The position numbers and the translations under genes are program-made. The notes beneath the pieces were generated by a model that was not told the DNA's origin, did no database searches, and saw only the letters and a program-made list of their open reading frames with translations. 64,000 bases of DNA, from contig NZ_JAEQNC010000005.1 in NCBI RefSeq assembly GCF_016722925.1, forward strand, positions 352,840-416,839, read 5' to 3'. How positions within the stretch are numbered: position 1 is the stretch's first letter; each line of letters begins with the position of its first letter. The DNA comes from Phytoamicus setariae (GTDB lineage: Bacteria > Pseudomonadota > Alphaproteobacteria > Rhizobiales > Rhizobiaceae). Below are positions 26,848 through 35,687 of the stretch, one piece after another.

Positions 26848-27525
26848 ATGGCCGCCCCCGCCTCTCATCTCATCATCTTCGATTGCGATGGCGTGCTGGT
26901 TGACAGCGAGCCGATCTCGTTCAGCGTGTTGCGCGATACCCTGGCAAATGCCGGCGTCAACGTTTCAGAAAGCCGGGCCTATCAACAGTTTCTCGGCAAG
27001 AGCATGGCGACAATTACCCGGCTGATCGCCGATGAATTCTCGATCTCGCTCGGCCAGGAGCACATAGAAGCGATGCGCCGCGAGCTGTTTGCGCGCTTCC
27101 AGGCGGAATTGCAGCCAATACGCGGGATCAGGGAGCTTCTGGAAAATTCCCCCTATACCCGTTGCGTCGCCTCTTCCAGCCAGCCCGAACGTATCCGCCT
27201 TTCCCTCAAAAAGACTGGCCTGATCGATTTCTTCGAACCCAATATCTTCAGTGCGACCATGGTCAGCAAGGGCAAGCCGGCACCGGATCTGTTTCTGCAT
27301 GCGGCGCAAAGCATGGGCTTTGCGCCGTCGCAGTGCATCGTCATCGAAGACAGCCCCGCCGGGATCAAGGCGGCACATGCAGCCGGCATGCATGTGTTCG
27401 CCTTCACCGGCGGATCGCATGCCGAAATCTCCAATCTCCGCGAAATGGTCGTGTCCCTAGAGCCAGCAGCGATTTTTGATGATATGACCGCTCTACCCGG
27501 ATTGATCGATACGCTGAGGGCCTGA
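26848..27525 (+). CDS. HAD superfamily hydrolase (beta-PGM/phosphatase-like)
   Basis: A 225-residue HAD subfamily IA protein. The nucleophile motif is FDCDGVLVDSE (about residues 10-20), motif II Ser is in VASSSQPE, motif III Lys in SKGKPAPDLFLHAA, and motif IV is VIEDSPAGIKAAHAAGM. It should dephosphorylate or isomerise a sugar phosphate in the cytoplasm. Being between mtlK and the FGGY kinase in the polyol operon, it may clear inhibitory polyol phosphates, a role inferred from position only. A 79-bp gap separates it from mtlK, and the kinase starts six bases after its stop. Confidence 0.88.
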   Translation: MAAPASHLIIFDCDGVLVDSEPISFSVLRDTLANAGVNVSESRAYQQFLGKSMATITRLIADEFSISLGQEHIEAMRRELFARFQAELQPIRGIRELLENSPYTRCVASSSQPERIRLSLKKTGLIDFFEPNIFSATMVSKGKPAPDLFLHAAQSMGFAPSQCIVIEDSPAGIKAAHAAGMHVFAFTGGSHAEISNLREMVVSLEPAAIFDDMTALPGLIDTLRA

Positions 27526-27531
27526 GGAGAC

Positions 27532-29100
27532 ATGGGGGAATTCGTCGTCGCAGTCGATGTCGGCACCGGCAGCGCACGGGCGGGCGTCTATGACCGCTCG
27601 GGAAAACTGCGGGCGCGCGCCGCCCGACCCATCCTTATGAACCGGCAAACACCTGCCAACGCCGAGCATAGTTCCGAAGACATCTGGCGCGCGGTTGTCG
27701 GCAGCGTGCAAGAAGCGCTCGACCAATCTGCAATTGACCGGCGCGCGGTCGATGCCATCGGCTTTGACGCGACATGCTCTCTGGTGTTTCTGGACGACAA
27801 GGATCAGTCGCTAAGCATCGCCGCAAATGGCGCAGCCGGATGGGACACCATTGCCTGGCTCGATCATCGCGCGACGGCTGAAGCCGATCAGCTCACGGCA
27901 AGCGGCCAGCCCGCGCTTGCCTATTCAGGCGAGATTGTCTCCCCCGAAATGCAACTGCCCAAGATCATGTGGGTCAAGACGCATCTGCCCGGGATATGGG
28001 CAAAAGCAGGCACGATCCTCGATCTCGCCGATTATCTGACCTTTCGCGCCACAGGCAAGAAGACGCGTTCCACATCGACGCTCGCGACCAAATGGAACTA
28101 TCTCGCCCATGCCGAAAACGGCTGGGACACCGATCTTCTCGCCAGCGCCGGGTTAGCCGATCTGGCGACAAAGGCAGCAATCCCTGCAGAAAACATTGCA
28201 CCGGGCAAGTCCATTGCCACACTCTCGGGCCAAGCGGCAGCGCAGTTCGGCTTGCCGAAAACCTGCAGGGTAAGCGCCGGAATGGTCGATGCCTTCGCGG
28301 GCCTGCTAGCGCTGACTGGCGCCCGACCGGACGATGCGTCTGCGGTCGGCCTGATCGGCGGAACTTCAAGCTGCGTCATGCGCATGGCGCGTAAGCCGCA
28401 GTTCCTTCGTTCGTTCTGGGGCCCGTATTTCGGCGCGGCGCTGGAAGGGTGGTGGGTCCTTGAAGGCGGCCAGTCGGCGACGGGCGCGCTGCTCGATCAC
28501 ATCGTCCGCACCCACCTGGGAAAGGAACCGGCTGCCGATCTGCATGAGACAATCCTTTGCCGCATCACCGAGCTTCAGGAAACACATGGCCTGTCACTCG
28601 GAAGCGGCATCCATATCCTTCCAGATTTTCACGGCAACCGCACGCCGATCGGCGACGCCCGTGGCCTCGGCGTAATCCACGGCCTGACCCTCGACGGCTC
28701 GTTCGACGGTTTCTGCGCACTCTATTATCGCACGATGCTATCGATTGCGTTCGGCGTCAGACAGGTTCTCGACATGCTTGACGGTTCCGAGCCCGCAATG
28801 AACACCCTGTGTCTGGGTGGCGGCCATGCGAAGAACGCCCACCTCATCAAACTCTATGCGGATGTCACTGGACGCAACGTTGCGATATCGGCAGGCGAGG
28901 AAGCGATGCTGCTGGGCACCGCCATGACCGCAGCGAGTGCGGCCGACTGGTATCCGTCGCTGGTGGATGCCTGCGGCGCAATGGCCCGCCAGGCAACCGT
29001 CGTCAAACCGGATCCGCAGCGTTTCACCGCCCATGACCGCGATTATCGGGTGTTCCTGAAAATGCAGGAACACCGCAGCGATATCCTCGGCATGGCATAG
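27532..29100 (+). CDS. FGGY-family carbohydrate kinase (ribulokinase-like)
   Basis: A 522-residue ASKHA-fold kinase. The N-terminal phosphate loop is VAVDVGTGSARAGVYD (about residues 5-20), the mid-protein GGTSSCVM replaces the GTS loop, and the C-terminal adenosine segment LCLGGGHAKNAHLIKLYADV is clear. The closest remembered group is the FGGY/YDCJ D-ribulose kinases rather than XylB. With MtlK and SmoS able to oxidise pentitols, phosphorylation of D-ribulose (or D-xylulose) would feed the pentose-phosphate pathway. It ends the operon and converges with the next minus-strand gene with only seven bases between stops, with no obvious terminator. Confidence 0.88.
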   Translation: MGEFVVAVDVGTGSARAGVYDRSGKLRARAARPILMNRQTPANAEHSSEDIWRAVVGSVQEALDQSAIDRRAVDAIGFDATCSLVFLDDKDQSLSIAANGAAGWDTIAWLDHRATAEADQLTASGQPALAYSGEIVSPEMQLPKIMWVKTHLPGIWAKAGTILDLADYLTFRATGKKTRSTSTLATKWNYLAHAENGWDTDLLASAGLADLATKAAIPAENIAPGKSIATLSGQAAAQFGLPKTCRVSAGMVDAFAGLLALTGARPDDASAVGLIGGTSSCVMRMARKPQFLRSFWGPYFGAALEGWWVLEGGQSATGALLDHIVRTHLGKEPAADLHETILCRITELQETHGLSLGSGIHILPDFHGNRTPIGDARGLGVIHGLTLDGSFDGFCALYYRTMLSIAFGVRQVLDMLDGSEPAMNTLCLGGGHAKNAHLIKLYADVTGRNVAISAGEEAMLLGTAMTAASAADWYPSLVDACGAMARQATVVKPDPQRFTAHDRDYRVFLKMQEHRSDILGMA

Positions 29101-29107
29101 GCGCCGC

Positions 29108-31555
29108 CTACATCTTCACCCGCCCGCTTTCCGCGTCATAGAGCGGCTGGATCGAAACCTTTGCCTTGACCCGCTCGGTGGCGACTTCCAGCTCGTAGTC
29201 GCCGGAGAGCACGTGCTCGGCCGTAACCCCATTCGGATCCCTGACATAGCCGATACCGATCGACTTGCCGATCGTGTAGCCGAAACCGCCCGAGGTCAGC
29301 CAGCCGGCCCGCTGGCCATTGCGGTAGATCGTCTCGCGACCGAGCAGCACGACATCGGGATCCTCGACCGTGAAGCAGGCGAGGAATTTCTTCACGCCGC
29401 TTTTTAGCTGCCTCTCGATTGCCTCGCGCCCCCGGAAGGCGATGCCGGATTTCATCTTCACCGCCCAGGACAGCCCGGCCTCGACCGGCGTATGATCCGG
29501 GCCGATATCGGAGCCCCAGGCGCGATAGAATTTCTCCAGCCGCAGGCTCTCGATCGCCCGATAGCCGCCATTGACCAATCCGGCCGCCGCACCCTTCTCC
29601 ATCAGCAGTGCGTAGACCGCCCCTGCATATTCGACCGGCAGATGCAATTCGTAGCCTAGTTCGCCGACATAGGTGATGCGCAGCGCCCTGACCGGGGCAC
29701 CCGCTATGCCGATTGTCCGGAACTGACCGAACGGCAAGGCAGAACTGGACACATCGGCCGACGTGACCGACGCCAGAATATCGCGCGCCTTCGGTCCCAT
29801 CAGCGACAACACCGTCCATGCCGACGTGACATCGACCAGCGAGGCGTTCAGGCCATCCGGGATGTTACGGGCGATCCAGTCGAAGTCGTGCGTCGCAAAG
29901 CCGGTGCCGGTGACGATGTAATACTCGTCCTCGGCGATCCGCGCGCAGGTCAGGTCGCACTCGATGCCGCCCTTGTCGTTGAGCATCTGGGTATAGGTGA
30001 GCGTGCCGTGCTTTCTGCCGACATTGTTGGCGGCGATCCATTGCAACGCGGCTTCCGCATCGCGCCCCTTCAATGCGAATTTCGCAAACGACGTCTGGTC
30101 GAAAAGCACGGCGGCTTCGCGCGCCGCCCGGTGTTCGCGGCCGACGGCATCGAACCAGTTCTGCCGGCCGAAGGAATAGACATCCTCGGCCTTCTCACCC
30201 GTCGACAGGTCGGCAAACCAGTTGGGCCGCTCCCAGCCGAGCTTTTCGCCGAAGCATGCGCCCTGTGCCTTCAGGCTAGCGTAAAGCGGCGACTTGCGCG
30301 CCGGCCGACCGGACTGGTTTTCCTCGAACGGCCAGGCCAGCGTATAGTGCTTGCCATAGGCCTCGTAAGTGCGGGTGCGCACCCAGTCGGTGTCGAAATG
30401 CGGCCGGCCGAAGCGCCTGATATCGACAGGCCAGAGATCGTAAGGCGCCTCGCCCTTCACCGCCCATTCGGCAAGCGCCATGCCCGCGCCGCCGCCCGAG
30501 GCGATGCCGAAGGCGTTGAAGCCCGCACCGACGAAGAAGTTCTTCAGTTCCGGCGCCTCGCCGAGGATGAAGTTGCCATCGGGCGTAAAGCTTTCGGGTC
30601 CGTTGAGCAGCTGCTTGATGCCGGCGGTCTCGAGCGCCGGCACGCGGCCGAGCGCCAGTTCCATGATCGGCTCGAAATGATCGAAATTGCTGTCGAGCAA
30701 GGTATAGTGGAAGCCTTCCGGAATACCGTTCTCGGCCCAGCCGATCGGGTTGGGCTCATAGCCGCCCATCACCAGGCCACCGACCTCTTCCTTGTAATAG
30801 GTCAGCCGGTCCGGGTCGCGCAGTGTCGGCAGGTTGGAAGGCACGCCGAAGGCCTCGGTGATCATGTACTGATGCTGCACCGAAACCAGCGGCACATTGA
30901 CGCCGAACCGGGCACCAAACGCCCGCGTCCATTGTCCGGCGCAAACCACGACCTTTTCGCACTCGATCCGGCCGCGCTCGGTGATGACGGCGCGGATTTT
31001 CCCCTTGTCGATCTCCAGATCGATGACCTCGGTGTCCTCGAAAATCGAAACGCCCGCCATCCGCGCGCCCTTGGCCAGCGCCTGGGTAATGTCAGATGGA
31101 TTGGCCTGTCCATCGGTCGGCAGGAAGGCGGCGCCGACGACGTCATCGACCTGCATCAGCGGCCAGAGGTCCTGCGCTTCCTTTGGCGTCAGCAGATGCA
31201 TTTCCAGTCCAAAGGAATGGGCCGTCGTCGCCTGCCGTTTGACCTCGGTCCAGCGCTCGCTGTTGCAGGCCAGCCTCAGCCCGCCATTCATCCTCCAGCC
31301 GGTACCGAGCCCGGTTTCGGCTTCCAGCATCTTGTAAAGGCTGACCGAATGGCCGAGCAACTGGGTGATGTTGGCGCTGGTGCGCAACTGCCCGACAAGG
31401 CCGGCCGCATGGAACGTCGTGCCCGATGTCAGCTTCTTGCGTTCGAGCAGCACCGTGTCGGTCAGCCCGAGCTTGCCGAGGTGGTAGGCGGTCGAACACC
31501 CGATAATACCGCCGCCAATGACGACGACCTTTGCACTGGAAGGAAGTTCCTTCAT
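29108..31555 (-). CDS. FAD-dependent oxidoreductase fused to GcvT domain (dimethylglycine/sarcosine dehydrogenase-like)
   Basis: An 815-residue two-part enzyme. The N-terminal half is a DAO-type flavin domain: dinucleotide loop VVVIGGGIIGCSTAYHLG (about residues 10-27) and TTFHAAGLVGQ, whose His matches the flavin-linking region of dimethylglycine dehydrogenase. From about residue 425 a GcvT/aminomethyltransferase folate-binding domain follows (GYELHLPVEYAG; AIESLRLEKFYRAWGSDIGP in parts). Such enzymes oxidatively demethylate N-methyl groups and pass the formaldehyde to tetrahydrofolate. ATG 31555 has GAGGAT upstream; a GTG at 31558 is less likely. It lies nine bases after the kinase-like gene, forming an operon. 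Confidence 0.9.
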   Translation of the reverse strand: MKELPSSAKVVVIGGGIIGCSTAYHLGKLGLTDTVLLERKKLTSGTTFHAAGLVGQLRTSANITQLLGHSVSLYKMLEAETGLGTGWRMNGGLRLACNSERWTEVKRQATTAHSFGLEMHLLTPKEAQDLWPLMQVDDVVGAAFLPTDGQANPSDITQALAKGARMAGVSIFEDTEVIDLEIDKGKIRAVITERGRIECEKVVVCAGQWTRAFGARFGVNVPLVSVQHQYMITEAFGVPSNLPTLRDPDRLTYYKEEVGGLVMGGYEPNPIGWAENGIPEGFHYTLLDSNFDHFEPIMELALGRVPALETAGIKQLLNGPESFTPDGNFILGEAPELKNFFVGAGFNAFGIASGGGAGMALAEWAVKGEAPYDLWPVDIRRFGRPHFDTDWVRTRTYEAYGKHYTLAWPFEENQSGRPARKSPLYASLKAQGACFGEKLGWERPNWFADLSTGEKAEDVYSFGRQNWFDAVGREHRAAREAAVLFDQTSFAKFALKGRDAEAALQWIAANNVGRKHGTLTYTQMLNDKGGIECDLTCARIAEDEYYIVTGTGFATHDFDWIARNIPDGLNASLVDVTSAWTVLSLMGPKARDILASVTSADVSSSALPFGQFRTIGIAGAPVRALRITYVGELGYELHLPVEYAGAVYALLMEKGAAAGLVNGGYRAIESLRLEKFYRAWGSDIGPDHTPVEAGLSWAVKMKSGIAFRGREAIERQLKSGVKKFLACFTVEDPDVVLLGRETIYRNGQRAGWLTSGGFGYTIGKSIGIGYVRDPNGVTAEHVLSGDYELEVATERVKAKVSIQPLYDAESGRVKM

Positions 31556-31564
31556 CACATATCC

Positions 31565-32440
31565 TCAAAGTTCTTGAAAGGAGGCCCAAGCGCCGTCGAA
31601 GCGCGAGCGGTTTTCAGCCGTGTAGCTCTTGTAGTCGAAGCCGATTGTCGAATGGATTTCCGACACCATGCTCCACATCGTCTCGCGCAGCAGCGAGGCG
31701 CATTTCATTGCCTGATAACGCCGCCAGAGCGCGTCGTTGACCGGCACCTCGAAATAGGCTTCCAGCAGCGAAATCTCCCGGTCTTCGCCAAGCGAATTGT
31801 TCGAGGCGAGGCCGCCGAGATCGAACAGCGGCGAATTGAAGCCGGCATAATCCCAGTCGATCAGCCACAGCCGTTTTCCATCGTCGAGAATGTTGGCCGC
31901 CAGCAGATCGTTGTGGCCATAAACGATGCTGAACGGCCCAGCCGCCGCTTCCAGGGCCTCTGTCTTCTCGAGCAGGAAGCGCAGGTCAGACACATAGGGG
32001 CTTTGCCCGTCTTTCAGCGTGTTGGCGTAATCGCGGATCACCTGGAACACCCAGAAGATCATGGCCGGACCGCGGAAATGCTTGGGAATGTCGAGGTGGC
32101 AGGCGCGTATCAGTTTGACGATACGCCCGAGCATGGCCGGATCGTCGATGTCGGCGGGCGTGAGCGTTTTCGCCTGCAGATACTCCATCACCAGGATTCC
32201 CGGCGCATGATGCAGGATGGCAGGCGAGATGCCCGCCGCATGCGCCGCCCGACTTGCGGCAAGCTCGTTTGCCCTGTTGATCATGTGGACAGGGATATCC
32301 TCGCCGAAACGCACGGCGACGGTGCGGGCATGATCCTTCACCAGATAATTGCGGTTTGTCATGCCGCCCGAAAGCGGCTCGATCGAAATCGCCCCCTGCC
32401 AGATGCCAAGATTGCGTATCCGATCTTCCGGTGCATTCAT
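31565..32440 (-). CDS. Choline/ethanolamine kinase-like phosphotransferase
   Basis: A 291-residue APH/choline-kinase fold protein. The ATP-site start LSGGMTNRNYLVK (about residues 23-35), Brenner's motif GHNDLLAANIL (about 191-201) and the LIDWDYAGFNSPLFDLG segment (choline-kinase motif with Asp where Glu is common) are all visible. It would phosphorylate a small alcohol such as choline, ethanolamine or a derivative. The ATG at 32440 follows GGGGAGGGG; an upstream in-frame ATG at 32458 is weaker. Pairing with a DMGDH-type oxidase in a two-gene operon suggests a shared N-methylated amino-alcohol substrate, which is inference. Confidence 0.85.
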   Translation of the reverse strand: MNAPEDRIRNLGIWQGAISIEPLSGGMTNRNYLVKDHARTVAVRFGEDIPVHMINRANELAASRAAHAAGISPAILHHAPGILVMEYLQAKTLTPADIDDPAMLGRIVKLIRACHLDIPKHFRGPAMIFWVFQVIRDYANTLKDGQSPYVSDLRFLLEKTEALEAAAGPFSIVYGHNDLLAANILDDGKRLWLIDWDYAGFNSPLFDLGGLASNNSLGEDREISLLEAYFEVPVNDALWRRYQAMKCASLLRETMWSMVSEIHSTIGFDYKSYTAENRSRFDGAWASFQEL

Positions 32441-32614
32441 CAGACCCCTCCCCGGCACAAAGATGCAAATGCAACTGTCGGCGTTAAGCTTTAAGTAAGG
32501 CTTGCATTAAGCTATTCTTGCGGCTTCGACGATCAGGCCTATAGATTCCCCGAATTCCAAATTCGCGTCAAGCAATAACCACATAAAGATGCGTATTCTT
32601 GGTAATTTGTTGTA

Positions 32615-32631
32615 TTTAGAATAATTCTAGA
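32615..32631. promoter_or_regulatory. ICE-like palindrome between the kinase operon and deoR-type gene
   Basis: TTTAGAATAATTCTAGA is a near-perfect inverted repeat of the TTTAGAA-N3-TTCTAAA type, sharing the core GAATAATTCTA with the site before nfu. It lies 47 bp before the DeoR start and 175 bp before the divergent kinase start. Irr binding is one option; a DeoR operator is the other. Confidence 0.45.
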
Positions 32632-32677
32632 AACGTATGCAGGCAGGCATTTGCTGAAGCCCGCGACTGGAGGGGGC

Positions 32678-33493
32678 ATGCAAACAACCGAACGAACGAA
32701 CCAGCATGCCAATCATAGAGAACGGGAAATACTCGATGAACTCAGGCTCTCAGGTGGCTCGAGCCGCATCCAGTTCCTCGCCGAGCGGCTGAACGTTTCC
32801 GAGGAAACCATCAGACGCAATCTGAAGCTGATGGAGGAGGCCGGGCTGGTGACCAAGGTGCATGGGGGCGTGCATCTCAAGGGCCATGCAAGCGAGCAGC
32901 CGCTGCATTTCCGCATGAACGAAAACCCCGAGGCAAAACGGGTGATCGCCGCCGAAGTGGCCTCGATGATCGCCAACGGAGATTCGCTTTTCCTCGACGT
33001 CGGATCGACGACCGCCTTTATTGCCGTCGCATTGCAGAAACATCAGAACCTGTTCGTCGTCACCAACTCGCTGTCGGTTGCCAACGCGCTCGCGGCGCGC
33101 AACAACAATCGGGTGTTCTTTGCCGGCGGTGCGCTTCGCTCCCACGATGGCGGAGCATTCGGCATCGAAGCCGTCAGTTTCGTCAGGCGCTTCAATGTGC
33201 GCTACGCCATCCTGTCGGTCACGGCGATTGACGCAAAGAACGGCTTTATGCTGCAGGATATGGAGGAGGCCGAGTTTTCGCGCGCAGCGGCGCGACAGGC
33301 CGAGCAGCGCGTTGTCGTCGCGGATGCCGGCAAGTTCGGGCATACCGCACCGATCATCATCGACGATCCGCGGACCTATACGCGACTTGTCACCAATGCA
33401 GCCCCGCCTGCCGATATCGCCGCCATGCTGACGGCAAACGAAATCGCCCTGACGATCGCCGGCGCCAAACACTCGCCGCAAAGCGATACATAG
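32678..33493 (+). CDS. DeoR/GlpR family transcriptional regulator
   Basis: A 271-residue DeoR-family repressor. The N-terminal winged helix is at about residues 20-72, with FLAERLNVSEETIRRNLKLM as recognition region and KVHGGVHL as the wing. The C-terminal DeoRC domain (about 85-245) has FLDVGSTTAFIA, the sugar-phosphate-binding signature of the family. It is divergent from the kinase and DMGDH-like pair across a 237-bp region, so control of that operon is likely. The ATG at 32678 follows GGAGGGGG; the upstream in-frame ATG at 32651 lacks a good site. The effector is unknown. Confidence 0.9.
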   Translation: MQTTERTNQHANHREREILDELRLSGGSSRIQFLAERLNVSEETIRRNLKLMEEAGLVTKVHGGVHLKGHASEQPLHFRMNENPEAKRVIAAEVASMIANGDSLFLDVGSTTAFIAVALQKHQNLFVVTNSLSVANALAARNNNRVFFAGGALRSHDGGAFGIEAVSFVRRFNVRYAILSVTAIDAKNGFMLQDMEEAEFSRAAARQAEQRVVVADAGKFGHTAPIIIDDPRTYTRLVTNAAPPADIAAMLTANEIALTIAGAKHSPQSDT

Positions 33494-33580
33494 ACTGTCG
33501 CGCCAAGACGCACTTCTTGCCAACAAGCCGGAAATCATGTTCAAGCGAAGGCTTGTTCGTGAAGGGAATTCGGGGGGCTT

Positions 33581-34792
33581 ATGAAAACTCTTATCATCGG
33601 CGGCAGCCATGCCGCACTGTCACTGGCCGCCGACCTCCGCAAGCTTTCGCCGGATGCGGAGATTGCCGTCGTCAGCAGCGACCGCGGCCTGCCCTATCAG
33701 CGGCCTCCGCTTTCCAAGGCATTCATGTCGAAGAAGGTTACGCTCGAGCAAATCCTGCTGCGGCCCGATGACTGGTACGAAACCAACAAGATCGGGCTTC
33801 GCTCCGGCACGACCGTCAAAACAATCCACCGCCTCGCAAAGACCGTCGATCTGTCTGATGGCACGGTGCTCACCTACGACAATCTGGTGCTGGCGACTGG
33901 GGCCAGGCCCCGGCGCCTGCCAGAAGCAATCGGTGGCAACCTCGAAAACGTCTTCGTCATGCGCGATCTGGAGGACGCTCTGACGCTGATGGACCGGATG
34001 ACCGAAGGCGCGCGCCTTGTGGTCATCGGCGGCGGCTATATCGGCCTGGAAGCTGCCTCGGAAGCCGCCAAGAAGGGCGTCACCGTGACCGTCGTCGAGG
34101 CCGCCGACCGCATTCTCAAGCGTGTTGCTTGTACGGAAACCGCAGACGATGTCCGCACGTTGCACCAGTCTCACGGCGTCCGCATTTTCGAAAATGCCAG
34201 CATTACCCGCATCGTCGGCGAAAACGGCAAGGCAATCGGTCTGGAACTGTCCGACGGCTCGTTCATCGCTGCCGATTTCGTCGTCACCGGCATCGGCGTG
34301 TTTCCGGATACCGCGCTTGCCGAAGCCGCAGGCCTGGTGGTCGAGAACGGCATCGTGGTCAACGGCCGGCTCGAAACCTCCGATCCTTCCATCTATGCGA
34401 TCGGCGACTGCGCTTCCTTCCCCTACAAGGGAACGATGATCCGGCTCGAATCCGTCCAGAATGCCCATGATATGGGCATTGCGGCAGCCGAAAACATCAT
34501 GGGAGGCAATGTTGCCTACAAGCCCGTGCCGTGGTTCTGGTCCGATCAGTTCGATCTCAAGCTGCAGATTGCCGGCCTCAACATCGGCTATGACCATGTC
34601 ATCAGCCGGCCCGGCGCGCGCGAAGGCGCCAAATCGCACTTTTATTTCCGTGGCGACGAGTTTCTGGCCGCCGATTGCCTCAATGACGGCGCAACCTACA
34701 TGATCTGCCGCCGACTGCTCGAAGGTGGAAAGACCCTGACGCGGGCGCAGGCGGACGACCACAGCCTGAGTCTCAAGACCCTGCTTTCCTGA
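33581..34792 (+). CDS. NAD(P)/FAD-dependent ferredoxin reductase-like protein
   Basis: A 403-residue flavoprotein of the rhodocoxin/putidaredoxin reductase group. An FAD loop (LIIGGSHAALSLAADL, residues 3-18), GLPYQRPPLSK, LVLATGARPRRLP, the NAD loop VVIGGGYIGLEAASEA (about residues 147-162), and the second FAD contact YAIGDCASFP (about 270-280) are all in order, with a C-terminal reductase domain. It transfers electrons from NAD(P)H to a small ferredoxin, but no ferredoxin, Rieske oxygenase or P450 gene is in the window. The aldolase follows after 15 bp and is probably co-transcribed. Physiological partner unknown. Confidence 0.85.
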   Translation: MKTLIIGGSHAALSLAADLRKLSPDAEIAVVSSDRGLPYQRPPLSKAFMSKKVTLEQILLRPDDWYETNKIGLRSGTTVKTIHRLAKTVDLSDGTVLTYDNLVLATGARPRRLPEAIGGNLENVFVMRDLEDALTLMDRMTEGARLVVIGGGYIGLEAASEAAKKGVTVTVVEAADRILKRVACTETADDVRTLHQSHGVRIFENASITRIVGENGKAIGLELSDGSFIAADFVVTGIGVFPDTALAEAAGLVVENGIVVNGRLETSDPSIYAIGDCASFPYKGTMIRLESVQNAHDMGIAAAENIMGGNVAYKPVPWFWSDQFDLKLQIAGLNIGYDHVISRPGAREGAKSHFYFRGDEFLAADCLNDGATYMICRRLLEGGKTLTRAQADDHSLSLKTLLS

Positions 34793-34807
34793 TCCAGGAG
34801 TATTCCG

Positions 34808-35578
34808 ATGCCCGTTCCCGAAAACCGCCTGAAGGCTATGCTGAACGCCGGCCAGGCCACCACCGGCCTGTGGCTGTCGCTGACCAGTCCCTATGTCGCC
34901 GAACTTGCGGGATATACCGGGTTTGACTGGCTGATGATCGATGGCGAACATGCGCCCAACGACATCATGACGATTATGGCGCAGCTGCAGGTCCTGAAAG
35001 GATCGTCTTCCTCGATTGCGGTGCGCCCACCGGTTGGCGAGACGCATCTCATCAAGCAGTTGCTCGATATCGGCGCCCAGTCGCTGTTGATTCCGATGGT
35101 CGAAAGCGGCGAGCAGGCCGAGAAGCTGGTGCGGGCGGTGCGCTATCCGCCGCATGGCATTCGCGGCGTCGGTGCATCAGGGGCGCGGGCCTCGAACTTC
35201 GGCAACATCACCGATTACATGGCGACCGCCGACAGCCAGATCTGCCTGATGCTGCAGATCGAAAGCCGCGCCGGCATGGCAGCGCTCGATGCGATCGCCA
35301 CCACCGACGGCGTCGATTGCGTGTTCATAGGCCCCTCCGATCTGGCCGCCGACATGGGCTTTCCCGGCAACCCGTTCGCACCGGAAGTCCAGGCAGTGAT
35401 CGAGGATGCCATCATCCGCATCCGCGCCCATGGCAAGGCCGCCGGCGTCTACATGGGCGATCCCGACTATGTGAAGCGCTATCTGGAAATCGGCGCGACT
35501 ATGATCGCCATCGGCTCCGACGCTGCAGTGCTTGCACGCGGCCTCAAAGAGCTCAACGCACGCTACAAGCTTTCCTGA
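34808..35578 (+). CDS. HpcH/HpaI family class II pyruvate aldolase
   Basis: A 256-residue TIM-barrel enzyme of the HpcH/HpaI (GarL/RhmA) family. MIDGEHAPND (about residues 40-49) gives the conserved catalytic region, a basic PPHGIRGVGASGAR segment (about 117-130) gives the substrate pocket, and FIGPSDLAADMG (about 175-186) is the other hallmark. Enzymes in the family split 4-hydroxy-2-oxo acids into pyruvate plus an aldehyde or semialdehyde. An RBS (CCAGGAG) fits the start. Sequence alone cannot distinguish keto-deoxy-sugar acids from aromatic-degradation intermediates. Confidence 0.88.
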   Translation: MPVPENRLKAMLNAGQATTGLWLSLTSPYVAELAGYTGFDWLMIDGEHAPNDIMTIMAQLQVLKGSSSSIAVRPPVGETHLIKQLLDIGAQSLLIPMVESGEQAEKLVRAVRYPPHGIRGVGASGARASNFGNITDYMATADSQICLMLQIESRAGMAALDAIATTDGVDCVFIGPSDLAADMGFPGNPFAPEVQAVIEDAIIRIRAHGKAAGVYMGDPDYVKRYLEIGATMIAIGSDAAVLARGLKELNARYKLS

Positions 35579-35602
35579 ACACCGCTGTCCGATCACACGG
35601 AT

Positions 35603-35620
35603 TTGTTATGTTGTTAACAT
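35603..35620. promoter_or_regulatory. Candidate DeoR operator before the second deoR-type gene
   Basis: The run TTGTTATGTTGTTAACAT holds TTGTTAT and the inverted repeat ATGTT-GTT-AACAT (35608-35620). It is 68 bp before the regulator start. The TTGTTAT element recurs, as ATAACAA, twice before deoC, which supports a shared autoregulatory operator. Confidence 0.45.
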
Positions 35621-35687
35621 TTTTCGTTGACGTCTCACAAAAATCCCTGCATGCTCCGGCTATCGTCACAGCCGGAGGATGCGCGAC

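Noticed and set aside
29888..32494. 868-codon open frame on the plus strand, opposite the flavoenzyme and kinase genes
   Set aside because: It is antisense to two clearly conserved genes, reads as low-similarity Arg/Gly/Ala/Asp-rich sequence with no domain, and arises from high-GC third positions in the real genes.
33620..35155. 511-codon minus-strand frame opposite the reductase and aldolase genes
   Set aside because: Spans two real plus-strand genes and the gap between them; composition is that of a shadow frame.
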